NCBI RefSeq assembly: GCF_007991635.1 | Contig: NZ_BJYS01000017.1 | Coordinates: forward strand, 1 to 64,000 | DNA from: Adhaeribacter aerolatus | GTDB taxonomy: Bacteria; Bacteroidota; Bacteroidia; Cytophagales; Hymenobacteraceae | Direction of reading: 5' to 3' | DNA: 64,000 nt | Shown: one piece after another, positions 17,500-28,108 of the stretch | Layout of the letters: each line of letters opens with the position of its first letter | Numbering within the stretch: the stretch's first letter is position 1 | Made by a program: the position numbers and the translations under genes | Notes under the pieces: generated by a model | Seen by the model: the letters and a program-made list of their open reading frames with translations, nothing else | Told to the model about the DNA's origin: nothing | Databases searched by the model: none

Positions 17500-18708
17500 T
17501 TATTTACCAGGTGAAAAATCGAAGGTATAAACAAAGGCGGCGCCTAAAGTTACCTGCGATTTTTTACTAAAATTACCATTGGTATCTTCAAAGAATTTAT
17601 CTTTCGCTGTATCAATCCTGAACTCTGGTTTCAGATTAAAGTGGCCATCGGCCAGTTTTATGTCACCGGTTAAAGTAAATTCATTGCCTTTAAAGGGTCC
17701 GAAATACCGGACGCCACGGGGATCTTCGAAACGTTCTGCGCGTAATCCCAAGCCAAATTTATCAGAGGCAGCAATGTTCAGGTAAACGGCGGCTCCCTTC
17801 CAGGAAGCATCATCCGAATAAGGATCGGTTTCATCTATTACGGCTGCCCCGGAAGAAAATGAACCATAAGCCGCATTAAGGCCAAACTTCACTTTTTCAC
17901 TTATCTGGTAAGAGGTAGTTATGTCCCACAAATCAGTTCTGCAGCCCTTAATGGTTCCGAAATAGGATTTACCATCGTGCTCATCACCGCCAATGTAATT
18001 AGCGTAAACATGAAAGCCTTCGGTGGGTGTCAGGTGCACCTGGGCGGTAACTGATTTTTGTTTATTAAAATCCATGAGCATATCCCAGCCGTTCACGACA
18101 CCCAGCATCAGGCCCAGTTTATCATTAACAGCGTAGTCCAGCTTTGCCCCCGTATGGTAAAAGGGGCCGTTACCAAATAAATAAGATAAGCTGTAGTTAA
18201 AGTTTAGCGGCGCATCTATCAGTTCATAACCAATATGGGTACCGTACTGGCCAATGGTAAAAGCCAGTTTATCGGTTAAGTTATAGCTTAAGTAAGCCTG
18301 CTTTATCGCAAACGACGAGGATGTAATATTATCCTGGTTAGTGTTTAAACTGCGGTAGTTACCAAAGTTACCCAAATCGGCGTTCGGTCCGTAAGTTAAA
18401 TCGGCTACTACTTTCGATTTGCCATAAGTATAGGTAATCATGGTTTGTACCAAACCTAAAGCAAAGTTATTAGCCGGTAAATCAAAAATCCGGCCCCGGT
18501 TTACGCCGGATTGTGGATTATTAAAGTTGTTAAAATAATAAGCATCAACGTAGCCACTAATGGATAAGGCACCGGTAGCCGGTATTTCGGGCTGTGTGAT
18601 GGTTGCTTCAGAAGGACTGGTTACCCTTACCGAATCGGTGTGCTGGGCAAATAAGTGAAGGCTTGAACAAGCCAACAGGCAGGAAAGAAGTAAAGGTTTT
18701 TTTCTCAT
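17500..18708 (-). CDS. Outer-membrane beta-barrel porin (BBP2/OmpL-like)
   Basis: 402 residues with a signal peptide (MRKKPLLLSCLLACSSLHLFAQ). The mature protein has SISGYVDAYYFNNFNNPQ at its start, then alternating amphipathic strands and a terminal aromatic-rich strand (LGAAFVYTFDFSP), as in the beta-barrel porin-2 family. It should form a diffusion channel in the outer membrane; the solute is unknown. It converges with the truncated hemoglobin gene. Upstream is a long AT-rich gap shared with citrate synthase. Confidence 0.85.
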   Translation of the reverse strand: MRKKPLLLSCLLACSSLHLFAQHTDSVRVTSPSEATITQPEIPATGALSISGYVDAYYFNNFNNPQSGVNRGRIFDLPANNFALGLVQTMITYTYGKSKVVADLTYGPNADLGNFGNYRSLNTNQDNITSSSFAIKQAYLSYNLTDKLAFTIGQYGTHIGYELIDAPLNFNYSLSYLFGNGPFYHTGAKLDYAVNDKLGLMLGVVNGWDMLMDFNKQKSVTAQVHLTPTEGFHVYANYIGGDEHDGKSYFGTIKGCRTDLWDITTSYQISEKVKFGLNAAYGSFSSGAAVIDETDPYSDDASWKGAAVYLNIAASDKFGLGLRAERFEDPRGVRYFGPFKGNEFTLTGDIKLADGHFNLKPEFRIDTAKDKFFEDTNGNFSKKSQVTLGAAFVYTFDFSPGK

Positions 18709-19375
18709 AAAGCTTTTTATTATAGGTTAAATTTTTACATCCGGGCTTTGCATTGGTGATTTATGTTAACTATTAACTATTAATAGTCACCATTTACAGT
18801 TCGACCTCTTTTTAAACACCAATTATCAAATATTATATTACAAATGTAAAAATTGCCTCTATAATTAATACCTATAATAATAAATATACATATTTTTCAG
18901 ATAAATGACAATATTTTTTAACTGATTTAATAATTATGTTATATAAAGATGGTTTTCTAAAGAATTTCTAAACTCTTTACAAAACTTATATAATATCAAA
19001 AAAAATTATGCCTTAATTTTAAAGATGTTTTCAAAATTTTACGCTTTTTTTTTGAAAACATACATTGATTTTATAGTGTTTATTTACATACAATATGTAT
19101 TTACAGGAAATATGCTAGTAAAACAAGCAGGATACCCCTTGCTTCTACTTATATTAATAGAATAGCAATTATTCAATTACTAGTACCCTATACCAGCAAG
19201 CAACTTGTTAATGGAAGGAATGAAGAGGGATTAATTACAGGGTGCCCTTGTAAGCACGACAAATTATATTAAATTAAATGCCCGTTAAATCATGAATTCA
19301 TTTCATCTTTCTGCATTTTTACATAATTTCGCTCCGACGAGTAAACTGATTATATCTTAACCCTAACAACTTAAT
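18709..19375. other. AT-rich intergenic region between porin and citrate synthase
   Basis: 667 very AT-rich bases holding both divergent promoters. A near-consensus -7 box TAATTTCG at 19324-19331 suits gltA. A small palindrome TACATA-CAA-TATGTA lies at 19085-19099; in such AT-rich DNA it may be chance. No gene seen. Confidence 0.5.
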
Positions 19376-20665
19376 ATGTCTGACACCGCTGAACTAATCA
19401 TTGAGGGCAAGTCAATCCAATTGCCTGTTATAGTAGGTACTGAAAATGAAAAAGCCATAGATATATCATCATTGCGTGCTAAAACTGGTTTTGTTACCCT
19501 CGATTCAGGTTATAAAAATACCGGTGCCACAACCAGTGCTATTACTTTTTTGGATGGAGAAGAAGGTATTTTACATTACCGGGGTTACCCAATTGAACAA
19601 CTGGCAGAAAAATCTTCTTTTGTTGAGGTAGCATACCTGCTTATCTACGGCGAACTACCTAGCCAAGCCCAACTCGATGATTTCAGCAGTCAAATCAGCC
19701 AGCATAGCCGTTTACCCGAAGGTTTGGAAAAAATATTAGCTGGTTTTCCCGCTAATGCACACCCGATGGGCATCTTATCGGCTCTGGTTAGTGCGCTCAC
19801 GGCTTTCTACCCCGAATCGGTAGAACCAAACCAATCGAAGGAACAGATTGAATTAAATATTACCCGGCTTATTGCCCAAATTTCTACGATTGCCGCCTGG
19901 GTGTACAAACACGGTAAAGGGGAGTCGCTGGTTCAACCAAAAGAAAACCTGGATTACTGCTCTAATTTTCTGCACATGATGTTTTCTACGCCGGAGCAAG
20001 ATTACGAAATCAACCCGGTGGTGGTAGATGCCCTGAATAAATTACTAATTCTGCACGCCGACCACGAACAAAACTGCTCTACCTCTACGGTGCGGTTGGT
20101 GGGGTCTTCACACGCCAGCTTGTATTCTTCTATTTCGGCGGGTATCAATGCGTTGTGGGGCCCGCTGCATGGCGGAGCTAACCAGGAAGTAATAGAAATG
20201 CTGGAGGCAATAAAGCAGGACGGTGGCAATTCGCAGAAATGGCTGGAGAAAGCCAAAGATAAAAACGACCCTTTCCGCCTGATGGGCTTCGGACACCGCG
20301 TTTACAAAAACTTTGATCCGCGGGCTAAAATTATTAAAGCGGCCTGCGATAATATTTTAAACAACCTGGGCGTAAACGACCCTACCCTGAACATTGCAAA
20401 AGAACTGGAACAAGCCGCCCTACAAGATTCGTATTTTGTCGATCGGAAGCTGTACCCCAACGTTGATTTCTATTCCGGAATTATTTACAAAGCAATTGGT
20501 TTGCCCAACGAAATGTTTACGGTAATGTTTGCGATTGGCCGGATGCCGGGTTGGATTGCACAGTGGAAAGAATTGCGCGAGAATAAAGAACCAATCGGTC
20601 GGCCCCGCCAGATTTATACCGGTCAATCTGCCCGGGATTATAGCTTAATTGAGAACCGTAGCTAA
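19376..20665 (+). CDS. gltA: Citrate synthase, type II (hexameric)
   Basis: 429 residues, the full length of the Gram-negative enzyme. It condenses acetyl-CoA with oxaloacetate at the entry of the TCA cycle. Catalytic residues are in place: H265 in GPLHGGAN, H307 in GFGHRVYK and D364 in PNVDFYSG; H230 in LHADHEQNCS belongs to the oxaloacetate site. The N-terminal beta-rich domain (ELIIEGKSIQLPVIVGTE) marks the type II form, which is usually inhibited by NADH. Single gene with its own terminator at 20696-20717. Confidence 0.96.
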   Translation: MSDTAELIIEGKSIQLPVIVGTENEKAIDISSLRAKTGFVTLDSGYKNTGATTSAITFLDGEEGILHYRGYPIEQLAEKSSFVEVAYLLIYGELPSQAQLDDFSSQISQHSRLPEGLEKILAGFPANAHPMGILSALVSALTAFYPESVEPNQSKEQIELNITRLIAQISTIAAWVYKHGKGESLVQPKENLDYCSNFLHMMFSTPEQDYEINPVVVDALNKLLILHADHEQNCSTSTVRLVGSSHASLYSSISAGINALWGPLHGGANQEVIEMLEAIKQDGGNSQKWLEKAKDKNDPFRLMGFGHRVYKNFDPRAKIIKAACDNILNNLGVNDPTLNIAKELEQAALQDSYFVDRKLYPNVDFYSGIIYKAIGLPNEMFTVMFAIGRMPGWIAQWKELRENKEPIGRPRQIYTGQSARDYSLIENRS

Positions 20666-20695
20666 ATAATAATTTAAAAAAAGATATAAAAAGAG

Positions 20696-20717
20696 AAGCC
20701 GGCTTTTGCCGGCTTTT
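20696..20717 (+). terminator. Rho-independent terminator of citrate synthase
   Basis: AAGCCGGC-TTTT-GCCGGCTT stem-loop followed by TT, 30 bp after the gltA stop. Confidence 0.9.
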
Positions 20718-21438
20718 CAGTTATTAACCAACTAAATTGTTACTATGAAAAATCTTTTTAAGCCGTAAGGCTCATTTAGATAACCAGAAATCAGCAATTC
20801 TGTTTTCATCAGGCAATTTATTTTTGCCACAAACTGATCTTTTTGCAGAATCACCTACCTTAACACTTCTTAACTTCCTCACCCGAATTACCAGCTTTTA
20901 CCAAGACTTATTTTTAAAATTAAGCCGGGAAGTAAAACTTCAAATTCAAAACCATCTTTACATTCGGGTACAAACCTCTTTAGTTTTCTGGTAAGTTACT
21001 TACTTGACTTTAACCATCCGGCTATTCCCGGATGGCCAACTCCAAAATTTTAACTTCTGTACTCAAGGTGTTTATTAAAGGTGTCAGGGCTTTTATTTAA
21101 TTCAAAGATAAAAGTTAAAAACCCGCCGATGTAAATTATTCGTTGAAACCGGCTCCTGCGCAGGTAAACTGAATTCGTAGCCCGACGAAATTGTTTTTAA
21201 TAGCTTTTAAAGTAAATCCGGAAGTATAAACAAATCTTTTTTAAACCTAAAAACTAACTAAGCCGAAGCAGTTTTGTTTAAAAACTTTAGCTTACAAGAA
21301 AAACAAAATATAATTATTCGTTTAAAATGATTGGACTAAATAATATCAGCTCTGCTCCTGTTTACAGAAAGCCAAAACCTAAAAACAACCGATTTCGTTT
21401 AAATCGAAGAAATTATTAATTGAACAAAGAACAAGACT
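20718..21438. other. Intergenic region with no recognised content
   Basis: About 720 bases between two plus-strand genes. I find only very short frames, no clear promoter pair, no strong hairpin and no RNA gene that I recognise. Its length leaves room for a small RNA, but nothing in the sequence shows one. Confidence 0.45.
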
Positions 21439-21762
21439 ATGAAAAATATCCAAATTTATTTAACTATCCTTTTTGCATTTTTCTTATTAAACAGTCAGTC
21501 TGCCCAAGCGCAGGATACGAAACAAAAGGAGCCCGAAAAGAAAGGCTGGAGTAAAAAAGCCAAAGGAGCAGTAATTGGAGGTGCAACTGGCGCAACTGCT
21601 GGCCGGGTAATAGCAGGTAAGCGCGGGGGTACCCGTGGTGCTATTGTAGGAGGTGCGGCTGGTGCCGTTGCAGGTGGAGCTATTGGCCGGAAGAAAGACC
21701 GGCAGAAAGATCCCCAACGCTACGAACAATATGCCGACAAAAACAAAAAGCAGGATAAATAA
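21439..21762 (+). CDS. Glycine-zipper envelope protein
   Basis: 107 residues. Signal peptide (IQIYLTILFAFFLLNSQSAQAQ, cleaved near 25), a short charged stretch, then a glycine-zipper segment (GAVIGGATGATAG and GAIVGGAAGAVAGGAIG, residues 43-83) with GxxxG spacing, and a basic hydrophilic tail. Such YMGG-like proteins insert into or associate with the envelope; a role in stress or membrane integrity is assumed for the family but unproven. Own terminator downstream. Confidence 0.8.
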   Translation: MKNIQIYLTILFAFFLLNSQSAQAQDTKQKEPEKKGWSKKAKGAVIGGATGATAGRVIAGKRGGTRGAIVGGAAGAVAGGAIGRKKDRQKDPQRYEQYADKNKKQDK

Positions 21763-21801
21763 TTACTTTGCTCCATTGAAATGTAGTAAAATAACTACAA
21801 C

Positions 21802-21832
21802 AAAAAAGACCGCTATTGAAGCGGTCTTTTTT
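21802..21832. terminator. Bidirectional rho-independent terminator
   Basis: AAAAAAGACCGC and GCGGTCTTTTTT form a perfect 12-bp stem with a 7-base loop between the converging glycine-zipper (+) and OmpA-family (-) genes. Confidence 0.9.
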
Positions 21833-21868
21833 GTTATAGTTTAAAGTATAAATTTAAAGTTCTAATGT

Positions 21869-23794
21869 TTAAATAATTTTTAACTCAATACGGCGATTAA
21901 GTTGCCGGTTTTCTTCTGAATCATTTTTAGCAACTGGTTTTCCCTCGCCGTAGCCAGCAGCCACAATCCGGTCGCGGGAGATACCGTGTTGGCTTAAATA
22001 ATCCACTACCGATTGAGCACGTTTTTTTGATAGTGTCAGGTTAGCTGCTTGTTCTCCCACATTATCCGTATGGCCCGAAATTTCGATTTTAACGCCTTTG
22101 TTCTGGACCAGGAACTGAATTAATTTATTTAACTCGGTTTTGGATTTTGATTCGAGGCTATGTTTTCCGGTCGGAAAAAACAAGTTGTTTAACACAATGG
22201 CCGCACCACTGGTAATTGGCTCCAGGTACACATCCAGGGTTACCGGGTTAAAATCTTTTTTACCAATATAATCAAAACTCAAGCTCTTGAGCAGGTAATT
22301 ACTAGCCGAAACGTATAAGGCATAATGCTTGCCTTCGGTCAGTACCGCCGTATAATCGCCCGAAACCACATCACTTTTTACCTGTTGTACCAATTTATCA
22401 GTGGTTACATCGTATAGCTGCACGGTTGCGCCTAGTGGCTTTTTGGTTTTGGCATCAAATACCCGGCCTTGGGCTATCGTACTTTCTTCCCGGCTCTTCC
22501 AGGCTGTTGGCACTTCAAACTGGTATAGCTCAATAGTATTAGGGCCTTGGTGGTTTGTTTGCTGCCGCGAATAATACCCGGTCCGGTTATCAGTGGTTAT
22601 GAAAATAGAATTTTCATTTTCAAAAGTATTCAGCGGATACCCTAAATTCTGCGGCTCCAGCCAATTACCGGTAGCATCGGTGGTTACCTTAAATATATCC
22701 GTCCCGCCCAATCCTATCTGGCCATCGCTGGCAAAGTACAACGTTGAACCGCTGGAATGAATAAAAGGTGAATTTTCGTTGCCCGGCGAATTAATATTGG
22801 GGCCCAGATTTACCGGCTTCGACCATTTTTCGTCATCCTGCAGCGTAGTTACCCAAATATCTTCCCGCCCTTGTCCGCCAGACCGGATTGAAGAGAAATA
22901 CAAGGTACGACCATCGGCCGAAAGGCAGGGTTGCGAATCCCAGCCCGTTCCGTTTACCGTATTACCTAAATTAACCGGCTTCGACCATTTTTCGCCGGTC
23001 CGATAAGAAATATACAAATCGCAGTTGCCAAAGGAATCCGGCCGGTCGCAGGAAGCAAATACCAGCGTTTTGCCATCGCCCGAAATACTGCCGGTACCTT
23101 CGTTGTAGCGGGTATTTATATTAGGCGAAATAGATACCGGTTCGGTCCAACCTTCTTCTCTCCTGGCCGATACAAATAAATTTTCGTCGTTTTCGGGTTT
23201 ATTACCCATCCGGGCCGTAAATAATAAATGTTGCTGGTTGGCGGTAAGCGCCGGGAAATATTGTAAGGCAAAGGTATTAAAAGGTGATGTTAAACGCTGC
23301 GGCGCAAAACTAACCGGGTTGCGCATGGCTGTTTCGGCAAAGGAAATATTTTTTAGTTGCGCATTGGCGTAGTTGGACGCTTTGGTTCCTTGGGGTGAGG
23401 CCTGCAGAAATTTCTCAAAATTAGTTTTAGCTAACCTGTACTGGCCTAATGATAAACTCAGGTCAGCGAAGGCATAATATTCCTGCATCAGCTTCGGGTT
23501 ATACGGGATCAGCCTTAAAGCATACTTGTAGTTCTCGTAAGAATTCTTCCTGTCGCCCAGTACCTTATACATACCGGCCAGTTTTAAATACGCTTCCCCA
23601 AATGCCGTATCTTTTTCCTTAGCGTCATTTAACGCTTCTATAGCCTTTGGAAAATTTCGGGCACGTACGTACTCATCCGCTTTCTGGTACAATGCAGCCG
23701 CCTTTTTTGAAGAGGTAGAAAGCTGTTTTTGTTGCCCAAAAGCAATGCCGGAATAAAATATAAAAAAAATTAAAAGAACGCGGTTCCTTACCAT
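21869..23794 (-). CDS. OmpA-family protein with TPR and PD40 repeats
   Basis: 641 residues from the ATG at 23794, which gives a signal peptide (MVRNRVLLIFFIFYSGIAFG) and sits 2 bp after the queE stop. Order: TPR-like helices (about 25-145), a PD40/WD40-like propeller with repeated SxDGxTLYFxS motifs (about 200-440), a carboxypeptidase-regulatory-like beta domain (about 460-540), and a C-terminal OmpA peptidoglycan-binding domain (ISGHTDNVG, RAQSVVDYL, NRRIELKI). Proteins with this layout anchor the outer membrane to peptidoglycan; some belong to gliding or type IX secretion systems, but no such genes are nearby. Confidence 0.9.
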   Translation of the reverse strand: MVRNRVLLIFFIFYSGIAFGQQKQLSTSSKKAAALYQKADEYVRARNFPKAIEALNDAKEKDTAFGEAYLKLAGMYKVLGDRKNSYENYKYALRLIPYNPKLMQEYYAFADLSLSLGQYRLAKTNFEKFLQASPQGTKASNYANAQLKNISFAETAMRNPVSFAPQRLTSPFNTFALQYFPALTANQQHLLFTARMGNKPENDENLFVSARREEGWTEPVSISPNINTRYNEGTGSISGDGKTLVFASCDRPDSFGNCDLYISYRTGEKWSKPVNLGNTVNGTGWDSQPCLSADGRTLYFSSIRSGGQGREDIWVTTLQDDEKWSKPVNLGPNINSPGNENSPFIHSSGSTLYFASDGQIGLGGTDIFKVTTDATGNWLEPQNLGYPLNTFENENSIFITTDNRTGYYSRQQTNHQGPNTIELYQFEVPTAWKSREESTIAQGRVFDAKTKKPLGATVQLYDVTTDKLVQQVKSDVVSGDYTAVLTEGKHYALYVSASNYLLKSLSFDYIGKKDFNPVTLDVYLEPITSGAAIVLNNLFFPTGKHSLESKSKTELNKLIQFLVQNKGVKIEISGHTDNVGEQAANLTLSKKRAQSVVDYLSQHGISRDRIVAAGYGEGKPVAKNDSEENRQLNRRIELKII

Positions 23795-23796
23795 TA

Positions 23797-24450
23797 TTAA
23801 GGAATATTCATGTACTTGTGGGTTTGCAGGGAAATTTGCCATTTCGGGTGCTCCTTCACGTAATCTATAATCAGGGGAAGCATTTCGGCGTGCCGGCTCC
23901 ACTCCGGCTGCAAGTAAAGCCGGGTAGCCGGACTTACCTGAGCCGCGTAATCTTCCGCCCATTTAAAATCACTTTTATTAAAAACAATTATTTTTAGTTC
24001 CTGAGCCTTAGGCAATATTTCAGTCACTGGCTGTTTAAACTTTTTTGGTGACAAGCATACCCAATCTATGTTGCCGGACAAAGGATATGCGCCAGATGTT
24101 TCAATATTTATCTGAAAGCCAGCAGCTTTTAACTTTGCCGTCAACGGAGATAAATTGTAGATAAGTGGCTCGCCTCCGGTAATTACCACCAAACGGCCCG
24201 GAAAAGCCAAAGCGCCGGCTACAATATCATCCAAAGCGGTTAAAGGGTGCTGCTCGGCATCCCACGATTCTTTTACATCGCACCAATGGCAGCCCACATC
24301 ACAACCAGCCAGCCTAATAAAATAAGCGGCATGGCCGGTGTAAAAACCTTCACCCTGAACCGTATAAAAAGCCTCCATCACCGGTAAGATGCTGCCATCT
24401 TTAGGTACCGAATGTATAGAGGCCTGCGTTATTTCTTTTAAATCTTCCAA
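23797..24450 (-). CDS. queE: 7-carboxy-7-deazaguanine synthase
   Basis: 217 residues of a radical-SAM enzyme that converts 6-carboxy-tetrahydropterin to 7-carboxy-7-deazaguanine in queuosine synthesis. The cluster cysteines C50-x3-C54-x2-C57 lie in AGCDVGCHWCD, followed by VKESWD; EAFYTVQGEG is the N-terminal signature. The start is taken as a TTG at 24450 because residues before the internal ATG at 24378 (ILPVMEAFY) still resemble the family; the TTG lies 7 bp after the folD stop. Other queuosine genes are not in the window. Confidence 0.9.
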   Translation of the reverse strand: MEDLKEITQASIHSVPKDGSILPVMEAFYTVQGEGFYTGHAAYFIRLAGCDVGCHWCDVKESWDAEQHPLTALDDIVAGALAFPGRLVVITGGEPLIYNLSPLTAKLKAAGFQINIETSGAYPLSGNIDWVCLSPKKFKQPVTEILPKAQELKIIVFNKSDFKWAEDYAAQVSPATRLYLQPEWSRHAEMLPLIIDYVKEHPKWQISLQTHKYMNIP

Positions 24451-24457
24451 ACAAATA

Positions 24458-25339
24458 TTAAGCGTAAACTTCTTTTTTAGCCGATTTTAAAGTGTTCAGC
24501 AGTAAAGAAGCAATGGTCATGGGGCCAACACCACCCGGAACCGGGGTAATGTAGCTGCACTTAGGTGCCACTTCATCAAATTTAACGTCGCCTTTTAGTT
24601 TAAAGCCCGATTTAGTAACATCACTTTGAACCCGGGTGGTTCCCACATCTATTACAACAGCGCCTTCTTTTACCATATCGGCGGTTACAAACTCCGGTTT
24701 ACCCAAAGCGGCCACAATAATATCGGCCTGCAAACAAATTTCTTTTAAGTTATGGGTGTGGCTGTGACAAATGGTAACGGTGCAATTGCCCGGATATGCA
24801 CTCTTTGCCATTAAAATACTAACCGGCGAACCTACAATGTGGCTGCGGCCAATAACTACGCAGTGCTTGCCTTTAGTAGGAATTTCGTAACGCTTCAGCA
24901 ATTCCAGAATACCAGCCGGCGTAGCTGGTAAATAGGCAGGCAAATTGGCTACCATGCGGCCCACGTTTACCGGGTGAAAGCCATCCACATCTTTCTGCGG
25001 CGAAACCGCTTCGGTCACTTTATCCGAGGAAATATGCTTGGGCAAAGGCAACTGCACAATTAAGCCATCAATATCCGGATCGTTGTTTATTTCCTGTACC
25101 TTGTTCAGTAACTCTTTTTCGGTAACCGAATCTTCGTACCGGATTAAGGTAGATTTAAAACCTACTTTTTCGCAGGCCAAAACTTTATTATTAACATAAG
25201 TAATACTCCCGCCATCGTTACCAACCAAAATAGCCGCCAGATGGGGCGTTTTACCACCCTGTGCTTTTAATTGTTCAACTTCTGCTGCAATTTCTTCTTT
25301 AATCTGGTCTGATATTTTTTTACCGTCGATGAGTTCCAC
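24458..25339 (-). CDS. folD: Methylenetetrahydrofolate dehydrogenase/cyclohydrolase
   Basis: 293 residues, complete. It oxidises 5,10-methylene-THF and hydrolyses the product to 10-formyl-THF. Visible are Y48 and the catalytic K52 in [26 protein letters not shown], the nucleotide-binding GRSHIVGSP and the C-terminal [11 protein letters not shown]. The start codon is GTG at 25339; no ATG fits better and the following residues (ELIDGKKIS) match the family N-terminus. Likely cotranscribed with queE (7-bp gap) and the OmpA-family gene (2-bp gap). Confidence 0.96.
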   Translation of the reverse strand: MELIDGKKISDQIKEEIAAEVEQLKAQGGKTPHLAAILVGNDGGSITYVNNKVLACEKVGFKSTLIRYEDSVTEKELLNKVQEINNDPDIDGLIVQLPLPKHISSDKVTEAVSPQKDVDGFHPVNVGRMVANLPAYLPATPAGILELLKRYEIPTKGKHCVVIGRSHIVGSPVSILMAKSAYPGNCTVTICHSHTHNLKEICLQADIIVAALGKPEFVTADMVKEGAVVIDVGTTRVQSDVTKSGFKLKGDVKFDEVAPKCSYITPVPGGVGPMTIASLLLNTLKSAKKEVYA

Positions 25340-25460
25340 GTCTGAATTATGAATTAGAGATGATGAATTAGAATTGATTAGCTTAGTAATGAAAAAAGTT
25401 CTTTCCGAACATTTAAACTAATCTTAAACTGAAATTACTTGTTAGCAATTATCAAAGTAA

Positions 25461-25494
25461 AAAATCCATGAGCCAGTAAAATCCCATGGATTTT
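25461..25494 (-). terminator. Rho-independent terminator of lepA
   Basis: AAAATCCATG and CATGGATTTT pair with a 14-base loop and are followed by a T run on the minus strand, just after the lepA stop. folD therefore probably has its own promoter in 25340-25460. Confidence 0.75.
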
Positions 25495-25499
25495 ATTAT

Positions 25500-27287
25500 T
25501 TAATCTAGCTTTAAAACGGCTAGGAACGCTTCCTGTGGAATTTCTACGTTACCAACCTGGCGCATCCGTTTTTTACCTTTCTTCTGCTTTTCCAGGAGTT
25601 TACGTTTCCGCGAAATATCACCGCCGTAGCATTTGGCCAATACGTTTTTGCGCATAGCCGAAATGGTTTCGCGGGCAATAATTTTCTGACCAATAGCTGC
25701 CTGAATGGCAATTTCGAACATTTGGCGGGGCAGCAGTTCTCTTAGCTTTTCGCACAAACGGCGACCCCAATCGTAAGCTTTATCGCGGTGTACAATAGCA
25801 CTAAGCGCATCCACTTTTTCTCCGTTCAGCATTATATCTAATTTTACCAGATGCGAAGTCCGGAAACCAATTAGCTCGTAGTCCAGGGAGGCGTAACCGC
25901 GCGATAGCGTTTTGAGTTTATCAAAAAAGTCAAATACAATTTCGGCCAATGGCATTTCAAACACCATTTCCACCCGGTCAGAAGTTAAATAATTCTGGTT
26001 TTTAATCTGCCCCCGCTTATCTATACAAAGCGAGATAATGGCGCCCACGTAATCCGATTTGGTAATGATCTGGGCTTTGATGAATGGCTCTTCAATCCGG
26101 TCGATGTAGTTCGGTTCCGGCATATCGGAAGGCGCGTTAACCGTAATTTCGTCACCTTTGGTGGAGAAAACCTTAAACTGAACGCTGGGTACAGTGGTAA
26201 TCACCGTCATGTCAAATTCCCGCTCCAGGCGCTCCTGCACAATTTCCATGTGCAGCATACCTAAAAACCCGCAACGGAAACCAAAACCCAAAGCCACCGA
26301 GCTTTCCGGCTCCCAAACCAAAGAAGCATCATTCAGCTGCAATTTTTCCATGGCCGACCGGAGTTCTTCAAACTCGCTGGTTTCTACCGGATAAATACCG
26401 GCAAATACCATGGGCTTAACTTCTTCAAAACCTTGGATAGATTCTTTCGTTGGATTCTCTACGGTAGTAATGGTATCCCCTACTTTTACTTCTTTGGCAT
26501 TTTTAATACCCGAAATCAGGTAACCAACATTGCCTGCCTGCATCTCATCGCGCGGCTCCTGGTTTAGCTTTAATACGCCAATTTCATCAGCGTTATAAAT
26601 TTTACCGGTATTTACGAACTTTACTTTATCGCCTTTCTTCAGCGTACCGTTCATGATCCGAAAATAAACCTCAATGCCGCGGTACGAGTTAAAAACCGAA
26701 TCGAAAATAAGGGCTTGTAACGGAGCTTTCGGGTCGCCTTTAGGTGCCGGAATGCGCTCGCAAATAGCGTTTAAGATGTTTTCAATACCAATACCGGCTT
26801 TACCGGAAGCATGAATAATATCACTTTTATCGCAGCCAATTAAATCAATAATTTCGTCGGAAACTTCTTCCGGCATGGAATGCGGTAAATCAATTTTATT
26901 TAAAACCGGAATAATTTCCAGGTCGTTGCCAATGGCTAAATATAAGTTAGAAATAGTTTGGGCTTCAATGCCTTGCGAAGAATCTACAATTAGAAGAGCA
27001 CCTTCACAAGCCGCAATAGAGCGCGACACCTCGTACGAAAAGTCGACGTGGCCAGGGGTATCGATCAGGTTGAGTACATAATTCTCCCCTTTGTAATTAT
27101 AATTCATCTGGATGGCGTGGCTTTTAATGGTAATGCCTCGCTCCCGCTCCAAATCCATATTATCCAGCAACTGGTCTTGCATTTCTCGTTCCGCTACCGT
27201 AGAGGTAAACTCCAGTAACCGGTCGGCAAGAGTGCTTTTTCCGTGGTCGATATGCGCAATAATGCAAAAATTCCGAATGTTCTTCAT
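25500..27287 (-). CDS. lepA: Elongation factor 4 (LepA)
   Basis: 595 residues, complete. A ribosome-associated translational GTPase that promotes back-translocation or assists initiation and biogenesis. G1 AHIDHGKST (residues 10-18), switch region [21 protein letters not shown] and NKIDLP are all intact. The C-terminal LepA-specific domain ([20 protein letters not shown]) is present. Monocistronic by its terminator at 25461-25494 and a promoter box at 27307-27314. Confidence 0.97.
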   Translation of the reverse strand: MKNIRNFCIIAHIDHGKSTLADRLLEFTSTVAEREMQDQLLDNMDLERERGITIKSHAIQMNYNYKGENYVLNLIDTPGHVDFSYEVSRSIAACEGALLIVDSSQGIEAQTISNLYLAIGNDLEIIPVLNKIDLPHSMPEEVSDEIIDLIGCDKSDIIHASGKAGIGIENILNAICERIPAPKGDPKAPLQALIFDSVFNSYRGIEVYFRIMNGTLKKGDKVKFVNTGKIYNADEIGVLKLNQEPRDEMQAGNVGYLISGIKNAKEVKVGDTITTVENPTKESIQGFEEVKPMVFAGIYPVETSEFEELRSAMEKLQLNDASLVWEPESSVALGFGFRCGFLGMLHMEIVQERLEREFDMTVITTVPSVQFKVFSTKGDEITVNAPSDMPEPNYIDRIEEPFIKAQIITKSDYVGAIISLCIDKRGQIKNQNYLTSDRVEMVFEMPLAEIVFDFFDKLKTLSRGYASLDYELIGFRTSHLVKLDIMLNGEKVDALSAIVHRDKAYDWGRRLCEKLRELLPRQMFEIAIQAAIGQKIIARETISAMRKNVLAKCYGGDISRKRKLLEKQKKGKKRMRQVGNVEIPQEAFLAVLKLD

Positions 27288-27306
27288 ACTAGCTTTATAC
27301 GAAATA

Positions 27307-27314
27307 CAAAGGTA
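27307..27314 (-). promoter_or_regulatory. Candidate -7 box for lepA
   Basis: On the minus strand TACCTTTG fits TAnnTTTG exactly. The predicted start near 27300 would leave a leader of about 13 bases before the ATG at 27287. No -33 TTTG at ideal spacing. Confidence 0.45.
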
Positions 27315-27556
27315 AGAATTATGCTTTTAATTATAGTATTAAAATAAAATTGGGCAATTTCTTTATCAGCAACCCGCACAAGATAATTTTCAGGGAAAAA
27401 GAGAGGTAAAGCATTTCAAATTTAACCGGCTACCATCAGCTATTAATAAATTTAAAAGAGATTGGTAATTAATACGGAGTACTACCTTTCAATTTATGGG
27501 ACTTATTCTAAATCATGGGCTTGTTGCTTTACGTATATGCGGGCAAATAATTTTTC

Positions 27557-28108
27557 ATGAATACTAAACCAAAGAGAACAGATAACCAGGCGTCTACTCC
27601 CCACATGGCGGAGATTGTTGAACGTAATATCCAGGCCTTATTAGACCGGGAACAAGAAGAAGAAAAATCCAAGCCGCTGGAAACCCGGATAGCCGATACA
27701 GTTACCCGCTTTACCGGCAGTATGGCCTTCGTCTATATTCATCTGGTTATGTTTGGCGCCTGGATTATCATAAACCTAGGTTGGGTAGGTATCAAACCCT
27801 TCGATCCTTCTTTTGTAGTACTGGCTATGTTTGCTTCGGTAGAAGCAATCTTCCTTTCCACGTTTGTGTTGATCAGCCAGAACCGCATGGCCGCGCAGGC
27901 CGATAAACGGGCGAATTTAGATTTACAAGTAAGCTTGTTATCAGAACACGAGATAACCCGGCTGATTACTTTGGTAAGAGCCATTGCCAAGAAAATGGAT
28001 ATAGAAGAATCGGATAATCCGGAAATTGATGAACTTGCCCAAGATGTTCGGCCTGAGAAAGTACTCGACACCATGGAAAAGCGCGAGCAAAAAACCAAAA
28101 AAAATTAA
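27557..28108 (+). CDS. DUF1003 membrane protein
   Basis: 183 residues. A charged N-terminal region, two membrane helices (about 56-77, FVYIHLVMFGAWIIINLGW, and 88-108, FVVLAMFASVEAIFLSTFVL), then a charged helical C-terminus with QNRMAAQADKRANLDLQV. This is the DUF1003 family, found widely in bacteria; its function is not known. It is flanked by long gaps and appears monocistronic. Confidence 0.88.
   Translation: MNTKPKRTDNQASTPHMAEIVERNIQALLDREQEEEKSKPLETRIADTVTRFTGSMAFVYIHLVMFGAWIIINLGWVGIKPFDPSFVVLAMFASVEAIFLSTFVLISQNRMAAQADKRANLDLQVSLLSEHEITRLITLVRAIAKKMDIEESDNPEIDELAQDVRPEKVLDTMEKREQKTKKN

Noticed and set aside
19085-19099. Palindrome TACATA-CAA-TATGTA
   Set aside because: Could be an operator but lies in extremely AT-rich DNA where such palindromes arise by chance.
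25340-25380. Short direct repeats of ATGAATTA type before folD
   Set aside because: Few short units in AT-rich leader DNA; no sign of CRISPR or an iteron array.
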